Of a DNA stretch of 7,545 bases, positions 1 through 4,855 are shown piece by piece. Numbering within the stretch: the stretch's first letter is position 1; each line of letters starts with the position of its first letter. Origin of the DNA: Chloroflexota bacterium (GTDB taxonomy: Bacteria > Chloroflexota > Anaerolineae > Fen-1058). The position numbers and the translations under genes are program-made. Under the pieces are notes generated by a model. That model ran no database searches and was not told the origin of the DNA. It saw only the letters and a list, made by a program, of their open reading frames with translations. Where the stretch lies: contig JACRBO010000872.1 in assembly GCA_016219235.1 (NCBI GenBank), forward strand, positions 1-7,545. The letters run 5' to 3'.

Positions 1-97
1 AGTTCGTGCGCAGTCGTACAGAGCGCTGTCAACAATTCTCAATTTGCTCGAGGAGCAAGCACGCGGGCGAATAAATCCGCAGCAACAACAACACGAA

Positions 98-131
98 GTC
101 GGCCTACGCCGACTAGCCGACGCAGGTCGGC
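98..131. repeat. double palindrome (two tandem 6-bp stem hairpins)
   Basis: Two hairpins lie back to back. GTCGGC-CTAC-GCCGAC (98-113) and GCCGAC-GCAG-GTCGGC (116-131) each have a perfect 6-bp stem and a 4-nt loop, separated by TA. The whole block can also fold into one longer imperfect 16-bp stem. The loop of the first hairpin reads GTAG on the minus strand. No T-tract follows, so an intrinsic terminator is unlikely. It looks like a dispersed intergenic repeat. Confidence 0.6.
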
Positions 132-142
132 TTTGTGTATTT

Positions 143-163
143 GTAGGTGCAGTTTCCAACTGC
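143..163 (+). repeat. GTAG-headed small palindrome (REP-like)
   Basis: The tetranucleotide GTAG (143-146) is followed after 2 nt by a perfect hairpin, GCAGTT-TCC-AACTGC (149-163). A GTAG just 5' of a short hairpin is the hallmark of REP sequences acted on by RAYT-type single-strand transposases. Membership of that class is inferred, because copy number cannot be seen from this window. Confidence 0.4.
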
Positions 164-195
164 CGCACGAAATCCGACATTGCGAAGGTATTCTG

Positions 196-201
196 GGAAG
201 G
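196..201 (+). promoter_or_regulatory. ribosome binding site fixing the glycoside hydrolase start
   Basis: GGAAGG lies 9 nt upstream of the ATG at 211. It favours that start over the TTG at 133, which would begin inside the palindrome block and add 26 residues unlike a signal sequence. Confidence 0.6.
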
Positions 202-210
202 AATGGGTCT

Positions 211-1410
211 ATGAGTCAAAAACGCTGGGTCGTCATCATCCTTGGAATGTCAATCATTTTTACTGCTTTCTTGCTCATGCTCAGTGGCGCTCCGCTGCCC
301 GATCGGACACCGACGCCGATTACGGTCGCGACTGCGACAGCGTCCGCAACTGCAACGTCGACTGTCACGCCAACCGCCACACCAACGCCTGTGCCCAAAC
401 CCAACATCGGCGTGCAGGGACAGTTCATCGGGCCGGACGGCGACGCGGGGATCAGACTGGCGGCGGATTTAGGCGCGGGTTGGATCAAGCAGCAGGTCGA
501 TTGGAATTCGGCGGAGTATGCACGCGGCCTGTATCACTGGGGCGAACTCGATCAGCTGGTGGCGGAGGCGGAGAAGTATGGTTTGAAGATCATGTTCAGC
601 GTGGCGCGCGCGCCGGGCTTCAGCCGGCCGGAACCGGTGGAGGAAGACGGCCCGCCGAATGACCTCTCGATCTTTCGAGATTTCATGCACGCGCTGTCGA
701 AGCGTTACAAGGGGCGCGTCGCCGCGTATGAGTTGTGGAATGAGCCTAATTTAAGGCGCGAATGGCGCGGCTTCGATCTGAGCGCGGAAAAATTCGTGGA
801 GTTGATCAAGGCCGGATCGAGCGGTGTGCGCGAGGGCGATCCCGAGGCCGTCGTCATCAGCGGTGCGCCCGCGACGACGGGCATCGACGACAAGATCACT
901 GCGATCGACGATCGCGTGTACTTGCGGGCGATGATCGCGGCGGGTGTGGCGGACTACGTGGATGCCATCGGCGCGCATCCGTATGGCGCGGGCAATCCGC
1001 CCGACGAGCGGGCCGCGGACGCCGCGCATGTCCGATCGGGTTTTAACACGCACCCCAGTTTTTTCTTTCTGGATACGATCGAGGATTATCACGCGATTTT
1101 GCTTGAGGCGCAGATCGATCTGCCGATCTGGATCACAGAGTTCGGCTGGCCGTCGATCGATCAGTTTGGCGAGGTGGACACGTCGGGCTGGGAGTATGCG
1201 CGCGAGGTGACGGAGCAGGATCAGGCGGCGTATCTGCTGCGCTCGATCGAGTTGCGGCGCGATCGGATGTGGGTGGGGCCGCTGATCATTTGGAATCTTA
1301 ACATCGCGCCGCTGCTGGGCGCGGATCGATCTGAATCGGCGTATGGGTTGATCAGGCCGGATGGAGTGCTGCGACCGGCGTATCAGCAGTTGAATGCTTC
1401 AGGAGAATGA
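211..1410 (+). CDS. membrane-anchored or secreted glycoside hydrolase, clan GH-A type
   Basis: The predicted protein has 399 residues. A hydrophobic segment (about residues 6-28) has no lipobox cysteine and should act as a signal peptide or membrane anchor. Residues 31-63 form a Thr/Pro/Ala/Ser linker. The rest is a TIM-barrel retaining glycosidase. WNEPN places the acid/base at E178, and WITEFGW places the nucleophile at E310. Other barrel strands are visible at GAGWIKQQVDW (88-98), KIMFSVARAPGF (126-137) and DAIGAHPYG (251-259). The pattern of Asn-Glu on one strand and Glu on a later strand is that of clan GH-A (families such as GH5 and GH39); the exact family and substrate cannot be read off. 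It probably works outside the membrane on a polysaccharide or glycoconjugate. The stop is 1 nt from the next gene, so it is likely co-transcribed with the WYL regulator. The upstream promoter was not recognised. Confidence 0.87.
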   Translation: MSQKRWVVIILGMSIIFTAFLLMLSGAPLPDRTPTPITVATATASATATSTVTPTATPTPVPKPNIGVQGQFIGPDGDAGIRLAADLGAGWIKQQVDWNSAEYARGLYHWGELDQLVAEAEKYGLKIMFSVARAPGFSRPEPVEEDGPPNDLSIFRDFMHALSKRYKGRVAAYELWNEPNLRREWRGFDLSAEKFVELIKAGSSGVREGDPEAVVISGAPATTGIDDKITAIDDRVYLRAMIAAGVADYVDAIGAHPYGAGNPPDERAADAAHVRSGFNTHPSFFFLDTIEDYHAILLEAQIDLPIWITEFGWPSIDQFGEVDTSGWEYAREVTEQDQAAYLLRSIELRRDRMWVGPLIIWNLNIAPLLGADRSESAYGLIRPDGVLRPAYQQLNASGE

Positions 1411-1411
1411 G

Positions 1412-2362
1412 ATGAATCGCACCGATCGGTTATTCGCGATCATTCTGGAACTGCAGGCCAAAGGCCAGTTGCGGGCCGAGGACCTGGCCGCGATCTTTGA
1501 GACGAGTAAGCGCACGATTTATCGCGATATGCAGGCACTGGCGGAAGCCGGTGTGCCGATCGTCTCGATGACGGGGCAGGGCTATTCGTTGACGGAAGGT
1601 TATTTCTTGCCGCCGCTGCGCTTCAGCACCGAAGAAGCGATCATGCTGCTGCTGGGCAGCGCCAGCATCGCGCACAGCTTCGACGAACATTATTGCAGCG
1701 CAGCCGCTTCGGCCAGCCGCAAGATCGAAGCGGTGTTGCCAGAGCTGCTGCGGGCCGAGGTGCGTGAAGTGCAAGACTGCATCACGCTGATCGTCGATGC
1801 TGCCAACGAACAGGAGAGCGATCTGCTGCGCCAACTGCGCCGCGCCATCCTGGAACGACGGCAGGTGCGGTTTCGCTATCATGCCCGCTCGCGCGAGGGG
1901 GCGGCGCAGCTGCGCGAAGTCGATCCCTATGGACTCGTCAACTTTGGTGGAACGTGGTATCTCATGGGGCACGATCATCTGCGCCACGACCTGCGGCATT
2001 TCCGGTTGGAACGTATGGAAGCGCTGTCGCTATCGGCCCACCATTTTGCGCGTCCGGTTGACTTTCGCGTGGAACTTCGCGCTCCTACAAACGAGCGGCC
2101 GCTGGTGGTGCGCGTGCTGTTTGACCGTGACGTGGCGCGGTGGGTGCGCGAGTCCCGTAATTTCTTTGTGGTGCAAGAGGAAGATACGCCTCAAGGCTTG
2201 CTGGTCACACTCCGTGTGCGCGAAGCCGAGGAGATCGTGTCGTGGTTATTGAGCTGGGGCGGTCGGGTGCGCGTGCTAGAGCCGGAGGTGATCCGCCAAC
2301 GCCTGACGGAGGCCGCTCACACCATCCTCAAAAACAATCCACCGCCCACACAACGCTACTGA
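1412..2362 (+). CDS. WYL-domain transcriptional regulator (YafY/DeoR-like HTH)
   Basis: The predicted protein has 316 residues. An N-terminal winged helix-turn-helix of HTH_11 type spans about 1-60, with the recognition region TSKRTIYRDMQAL (31-43). A central linker leads to the WYL domain (about 135-205), which carries VDPYGLVNFGGTWYL with the name-giving W182-Y183-L184 and the following RHFRLERM. A C-terminal WCX-type extension covers about 225-308. Length and domain order are standard. WYL domains are thought to sense nucleic acid or small-molecule ligands, but the ligand here is unknown. The ATG at 1412 is chosen because AGGAGA (1401-1406) sits 5 nt upstream; the ATG at 1394 lies before that site, inside the end of the hydrolase gene. 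WYL regulators are often encoded beside a VOC protein, as here, so a regulator and target pairing with the downstream VOC gene is a reasonable inference. Confidence 0.93.
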   Translation: MNRTDRLFAIILELQAKGQLRAEDLAAIFETSKRTIYRDMQALAEAGVPIVSMTGQGYSLTEGYFLPPLRFSTEEAIMLLLGSASIAHSFDEHYCSAAASASRKIEAVLPELLRAEVREVQDCITLIVDAANEQESDLLRQLRRAILERRQVRFRYHARSREGAAQLREVDPYGLVNFGGTWYLMGHDHLRHDLRHFRLERMEALSLSAHHFARPVDFRVELRAPTNERPLVVRVLFDRDVARWVRESRNFFVVQEEDTPQGLLVTLRVREAEEIVSWLLSWGGRVRVLEPEVIRQRLTEAAHTILKNNPPPTQRY

Positions 2363-2375
2363 CATACTGCTGTCA
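2360..2375. promoter_or_regulatory. operator-like inverted repeat at the end of the WYL gene (weak)
   Basis: TGACA-N6-TGTCA is a perfect 5-bp inverted repeat with 11-bp centre-to-centre spacing, typical of a dimeric regulator site. It overlaps the WYL stop codon. A TATGAT (2387-2392) lies just downstream and could be a -10 for the VOC gene, but no -35 sits at the right distance. This is a candidate site for the WYL regulator itself and is speculative. Confidence 0.2.
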
Positions 2376-2403
2376 CAAACTCCGCGTATGATGAGTGTAG
2401 TTT

Positions 2404-2503
2404 CTCGATTTGAACGGGAAGTTTCGGCCTGGGGATGCCGAAACTACAATTTAGCAGACTGTAGTGTTGGCATCCCCAGGCCATCGCCCCCGTTGAAGTC
2501 GAG
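2404..2503. repeat. long imperfect inverted repeat with competing hairpins
   Basis: The core is a perfect 14-bp inverted repeat (2426-2439 with 2469-2482) that continues inward through ACTACA/TGTAGT-type pairing to about 22 bp. An outer arm pair, CTCGATTTGAACGGG (2404-2418) with CCCGTTGAAGTCGAG (2489-2503), has one mismatch and one wobble. A separate perfect 9-bp hairpin, AGTTTCGGC (2420-2428) with GCCGAAACT (2437-2445), uses the same left arm and cannot coexist with the core stem. The two halves look like inverted copies of one GTAG-headed unit containing GGCATCCCCAGGCC. No T-tract follows. It fits a paired REP-like element or a structured leader of the VOC gene; the sequence alone does not decide. 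Confidence 0.7.
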
Positions 2504-2518
2504 GACCTAACTTTAATC

Positions 2519-2525
2519 AAGGAGA
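2519..2525 (+). promoter_or_regulatory. strong ribosome binding site of the VOC gene
   Basis: AAGGAGA lies 6 nt upstream of the ATG at 2532, immediately outside the long inverted repeat. It makes the start codon unambiguous and would stay accessible when the hairpin is folded. Confidence 0.8.
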
Positions 2526-2531
2526 TCGAAC

Positions 2532-2900
2532 ATGGGCTACACGATGGCGATTGCGGTTTTGCGGGTGCAGGATCTGGCGAAGGAGCGGATCTTTTACCAC
2601 GAGACGTTGGGTTTCCCCATTGACGAGACGGAAAGCACGCCTACCTTTGTCATGCTAAAAACAGCTGGTCCCGCGTGGCTGGCGCTGGAAGATGTCTCGA
2701 AGCAGCCGGAGAAGGCTGCGCCGGCCGGTGGTGTGGAGATTGGCTTAATCGTTGATGATGTCGATCGTGTCTGGCAAGAGTGGCAGGCAAAAGGCGTGAA
2801 TCTGCTGACACAACCACAAGATATGCCCTATGGGCGGACCTTCGATGCGCGCGATCCTGAAGGTCACAGCCTGAGTGTCTTTAAGCTGCCGATGCACTAG
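2532..2900 (+). CDS. VOC superfamily protein (glyoxalase/bleomycin resistance fold)
   Basis: The predicted protein has 122 residues, the usual size of a single VOC protein made of two beta-alpha-beta-beta-beta modules. Module 1 shows VLRVQDLAKERIFYHETLGF (9-28) and a strand ending at E53 (WLALE). Module 2 shows VEIGLIVDDVDRVWQEW (68-84), MPYGRTFDARDPEGHSL (98-114) and SVFKL. In metal-dependent members four ligands (usually two His and two Glu) lie on strands 1, 4, 5 and 8. Here only E53 is clearly retained. The strand-1 position looks hydrophobic, the strand-5 position is E69, and the usual Glu after DPxG-x3 is S115. The protein may therefore bind a ligand without canonical metal chemistry. 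The substrate is unknown. The upstream WYL regulator is the likely controller. Confidence 0.88.
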   Translation: MGYTMAIAVLRVQDLAKERIFYHETLGFPIDETESTPTFVMLKTAGPAWLALEDVSKQPEKAAPAGGVEIGLIVDDVDRVWQEWQAKGVNLLTQPQDMPYGRTFDARDPEGHSLSVFKLPMH

Positions 2901-2952
2901 TGGTGTGAAGTCAAATACCCTGTCTCGCGAAACCAGCGCTGTAGGAAGTCCC

Positions 2953-2990
2953 CGAATATCACGCCCGCGGTCACGCGGGCGTGATATTCG
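2953..2990. terminator. perfect 17-bp hairpin between convergent genes
   Basis: CGAATATCACGCCCGCG (2953-2969) pairs perfectly with 2974-2990 around a GTCA loop. It lies between the 3' ends of the VOC gene (+) and the second response regulator (-), where a bidirectional terminator is expected. No U-tract follows on either strand, so it may instead be a dispersed palindrome; a GTAG occurs at 2941-2944, 8 nt before the stem. The rest of 2901-3086 holds only a weak 5-bp hairpin (3007-3021). Confidence 0.55.
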
Positions 2991-3086
2991 ATCCATACAT
3001 GCAGTGGCGCACGAGATGCGCGGGTCAGATGGAATGTTCCAACTGGCGTATTACCAATTCGCGAATAGCAGGGGAGTAAAGCGGTT

Positions 3087-3773
3087 TTAGCCGGGCTCCA
3101 GCCGGTAGCCGACGCCGGACTCGGTGACGATGAGTTTGGGATGTTTGGGATCATCCTCGATGGATTGCCGCAATTTCCAGATGTGCCACTTGACGCGCTC
3201 GCGGCGGCGCACCTGCTCCGAGATGCCCAGCGCTTCGGCAATGGTGTTGACGCTGAGCACGTCGCCGGCGTGTTCGGCCAGCAGCACCAGCAGGGTGAAT
3301 TCGGCGGGCTGCAGCGGGCGCAGTTCGGTGCGCACAAAGACCTCGTGCGACGCCTGATTGATCAGCACATCCGGGCCGGCCTTGAGCAAGCTGGACAACG
3401 GCTGGCGGGCGCGATAGGTGCGGCGCAGTACGGTCTCGACGCGGGCCAGCAATTCGTCGGGCAGAAAGGGTTTGGTCAAGTAGTCATCGGCGCCCAGCTT
3501 CAGGCCCGAGACTTTGTCATCGATGGTCTGGCGGCCGGTGAGGAAGATGATGGGCACGGTGGAAATCTGCCGGATGCGATAGCAGGTCTCCCAGCCGTCC
3601 ATGTCCGGCATCATCACATCCAGCACGACCAGATCGGGTTGATGAAGCCGAAAGGCTTTCAGCCCGTCTTCGCCATTGATCGCCGTCACCGGCTGATAGT
3701 TAGCGCTGCGCAAGGTCATTTCGATGACCTTGACTTGTCCGGGGTCGTCATCTACAACGAGGATGGTTTGCAT
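3087..3773 (-). CDS. OmpR/PhoB-family response regulator (second of a tandem pair)
   Basis: The predicted protein has 228 residues. The receiver domain (about 1-117) has acidic pocket D8/D9/D10, phosphoacceptor D52 (VVLDVMMPDMDG), switch T79 (FLTG) and K101 (TKPF), so it should be phosphorylatable. The C-terminal winged helix spans about 128-226, with the recognition helix around RRERVKWHIWKLRQS (190-204) and the closing wing at ESGVGYRLEP. It is a cytoplasmic DNA-binding regulator of a two-component system. No histidine kinase gene is present in the window. The start lies 21 nt after the stop of the paralogous regulator, so the two are probably co-transcribed, although its own ribosome binding site is weak. 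Target genes are unknown. Confidence 0.93.
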   Translation of the reverse strand: MQTILVVDDDPGQVKVIEMTLRSANYQPVTAINGEDGLKAFRLHQPDLVVLDVMMPDMDGWETCYRIRQISTVPIIFLTGRQTIDDKVSGLKLGADDYLTKPFLPDELLARVETVLRRTYRARQPLSSLLKAGPDVLINQASHEVFVRTELRPLQPAEFTLLVLLAEHAGDVLSVNTIAEALGISEQVRRRERVKWHIWKLRQSIEDDPKHPKLIVTESGVGYRLEPG

Positions 3774-3794
3774 GCCAGATCAGAATAAGTTCAG

Positions 3795-4487
3795 CTAGAC
3801 TGCGGTGAAGCGGTAGCCGGCGCCGCGTTCGGTAAAGATGAAGCGCGACTCACTGTTTTCGCCGTCGAGTTTCTGGCGCAGCCGCCAGACGTACCACTTG
3901 ACGTTGTTGACGTTGACGTCCGTATCGAAGCCCCAGACTGATGTGAAAACATCTTCGATGGTGATTACCTGGCCGGGATGTTCGGCCAAATACAACAAAA
4001 TGCGATGTTCGGTCGGGGTCAGTTCGACCGGTTTGCCGTCGACGATGACGGTCAGGTTGGCCGGATCGATGATCAAATCGCCGCCGGCGAAGCGCATGAC
4101 TGTGCTCTTGGCCGGCGGAGGGAGATGAGTGCGGCGCAGCACGGCGCTGATACGAGCGGCCAATTCTTGCGGGTTAAACGGCTTGACGATGTAATCGTCA
4201 GCACCCATCCGCAGCCCTTTGACTTTTTCTTCATCGCTGCGGCGCGAGGTCATGATGATTATAGGCACAGTGGACATCTCGCGGATGCGGCGGCAGACTT
4301 CCCAGCCGTCGACATGCGGCAGCATCAGATCCAGCACGACCAGATCGGGCTGGATTTCATACAGACGGCGCAGCCCTTCGACGCCGTCCAGGGCGTGAAT
4401 GACACGAAAGCCGCCGTGCTCCAACAGGACGCGCACGACATCCGCCTGTAGGGGATCATCTTCAATTACCAGAATAGTTTCTGCCAT
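3795..4487 (-). CDS. OmpR/PhoB-family response regulator (first of a tandem pair)
   Basis: The predicted protein has 230 residues. The receiver domain (about 1-118) has E9/D10/D11, phosphoacceptor D53 (VVLDLMLPHVDGWEVC), T80 (IMTS) and K102 (VKPFNPQEL). After a Pro-rich linker (HLPPPAK, 121-127) comes an OmpR-type winged helix (about 131-228), with the motif ELTPTEHRILLYLAEHPGQV and the recognition helix around NNVKWYVWRLRQKL (194-207), ending in ERGAGYRF. It is a clear paralogue of the next gene and shares its unusual Trp-containing recognition helix. It follows the 66-residue membrane protein gene by 37 nt on the same strand, probably in one transcript from the promoter at 4758-4786. The cognate kinase is not in the window. 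Confidence 0.93.
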   Translation of the reverse strand: MAETILVIEDDPLQADVVRVLLEHGGFRVIHALDGVEGLRRLYEIQPDLVVLDLMLPHVDGWEVCRRIREMSTVPIIIMTSRRSDEEKVKGLRMGADDYIVKPFNPQELAARISAVLRRTHLPPPAKSTVMRFAGGDLIIDPANLTVIVDGKPVELTPTEHRILLYLAEHPGQVITIEDVFTSVWGFDTDVNVNNVKWYVWRLRQKLDGENSESRFIFTERGAGYRFTAV

Positions 4488-4524
4488 GAACGTTTAAGCC
4501 TCGTCCGTTGCGAAGTGGTGATCG

Positions 4525-4725
4525 CTAAGGCATCATCGCGCCGGCGGCTAGCAGGCAGCCAAAACCTAGGACGACGACGTTGAAGAAAATCAGCAAGGCA
4601 ACGAGCAGACGTTGCTGCGGGGCCAGGTCTTTGAATACCGGCATGCGTTCAACCAGCGACCGGCGGGCCAGCTCTTCCTCCTCTTCGTGAATGGCGGCAC
4701 TGCTTTGCCTGAGATCGTCAAACAT
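4525..4725 (-). CDS. small single-pass membrane protein of unknown function
   Basis: The predicted protein has 66 residues. The N-terminal half is charged and acidic, with a run of five Glu at 14-18, followed by RRSLVERMPVFKDL. A hydrophobic helix at about 40-63 (LLVALLIFFNVVVLGFGCLL) ends close to the C-terminus. The charged N-terminus should be cytoplasmic and the tail outside. The gene is supported by a near-perfect ribosome binding site (AAGGAGG, 4 nt before the ATG) and a good promoter upstream. The QR-then-hydrophobic layout ending in a Cys-Leu-Leu core recalls short membrane proteins I associate with Chloroflexota, which have no assigned role. As first gene before two response regulators, it may help signal input or anchoring; this is inference. 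Confidence 0.72.
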   Translation of the reverse strand: MFDDLRQSSAAIHEEEEELARRSLVERMPVFKDLAPQQRLLVALLIFFNVVVLGFGCLLAAGAMMP

Positions 4726-4729
4726 CGCG

Positions 4730-4736
4730 CCTCCTT
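4730..4736 (-). promoter_or_regulatory. strong ribosome binding site of the small membrane protein
   Basis: Read on the minus strand, AAGGAGG lies 4 nt before the ATG that ends at 4725. The spacing is short, but the match to anti-Shine-Dalgarno is the best in the window. It is the main evidence that this small gene is real. Confidence 0.75.
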
Positions 4737-4757
4737 AATGAGTAGCTTAGCATTTTT

Positions 4758-4786
4758 AGCATACCCCGGTGATGGGCAAATGTCAA
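4758..4786 (-). promoter_or_regulatory. sigma70-type promoter of the response-regulator operon
   Basis: On the minus strand a perfect -35 TTGACA (4786-4781) is followed by a 17-bp spacer and -10 TATGCT (4763-4758). Transcription should start near 4751, giving a leader of about 25 nt that contains the AAGGAGG site. A direct repeat, TTAGCAT-TT-TTAGCAT (4747-4762 on the plus strand), overlaps the -10 and the start site and could bind a regulator. Confidence 0.75.
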
Positions 4787-4818
4787 ATGCAAATTCAACT
4801 ATACAGGCTGTGGCGCGT

Positions 4819-4847
4819 TTGACACCGTTTTCAGTCTAGGGTATGCT
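4819..4847 (+). promoter_or_regulatory. sigma70-type promoter of the polysaccharide deacetylase, leaderless
   Basis: TTGACA (4819-4824), a 17-bp spacer and TATGCT (4842-4847) have the same core and spacing as the leftward promoter. The expected start, about 7 nt after the -10, falls at 4854-4856, on the ATG at 4856. No Shine-Dalgarno site is present. The mRNA should therefore be leaderless or nearly so. Confidence 0.75.
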
Positions 4848-4855
4848 TTGTGCCT

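Larger units (their letters stand above)
2..214 (+). other. possible 3' end of an upstream reading frame (weak)
   Basis: This frame is open from the window edge to a TGA at 212-214. The first 30 or so codons read plausibly as a helical protein end (SYRALSTILNLLEEQARG), followed by a Gln run. From about codon 33 the frame passes through the palindromes at 98-131 and 143-163, so the tail would be repeat-derived. The TGA overlaps the ATG of the glycoside hydrolase at 211 in an ATGA arrangement, which could be coincidence. Seventy open codons at this GC content is not strong evidence. The helical stretch loosely recalls the C-terminus of some transposase ATPase partners, but I do not claim that identity. 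Confidence 0.15.

Noticed and set aside
27..32. Minus-strand TTGACA near the left edge as a promoter
   Set aside because: The hexamers at 16-18 bp spacing do not resemble a -10 element.
44..58. Small hairpin TTGCTC-GAG-GAGCAA as a terminator of an upstream gene
   Set aside because: The stem is only 6 bp with no following T-tract, and it lies within an open frame.
133..210. Upstream extension of the glycoside hydrolase from a TTG at 133
   Set aside because: The added 26 residues come from palindromic repeat DNA, would precede the signal segment, and lack a ribosome binding site. The ATG at 211 has GGAAGG at good spacing.
331..400. Repetitive ACN/CCN-rich DNA as a tandem repeat element
   Set aside because: It encodes the Thr/Pro linker of the glycoside hydrolase. 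The periodicity is codon-level bias from amino-acid composition, with no fixed repeat unit.
3141..4451. Long open frames on the plus strand opposite both response regulators (215 and 157 codons)
   Set aside because: They are antisense shadows of two well-conserved genes, contain no recognisable domain and have His/Gln/Asp-rich composition typical of reversed GC-rich coding sequence.
4850..4855. GTG start for the polysaccharide deacetylase
   Set aside because: It lies before the expected transcription start of a very good promoter and has no ribosome binding site. The ATG at 4856 coincides with the predicted mRNA 5' end.
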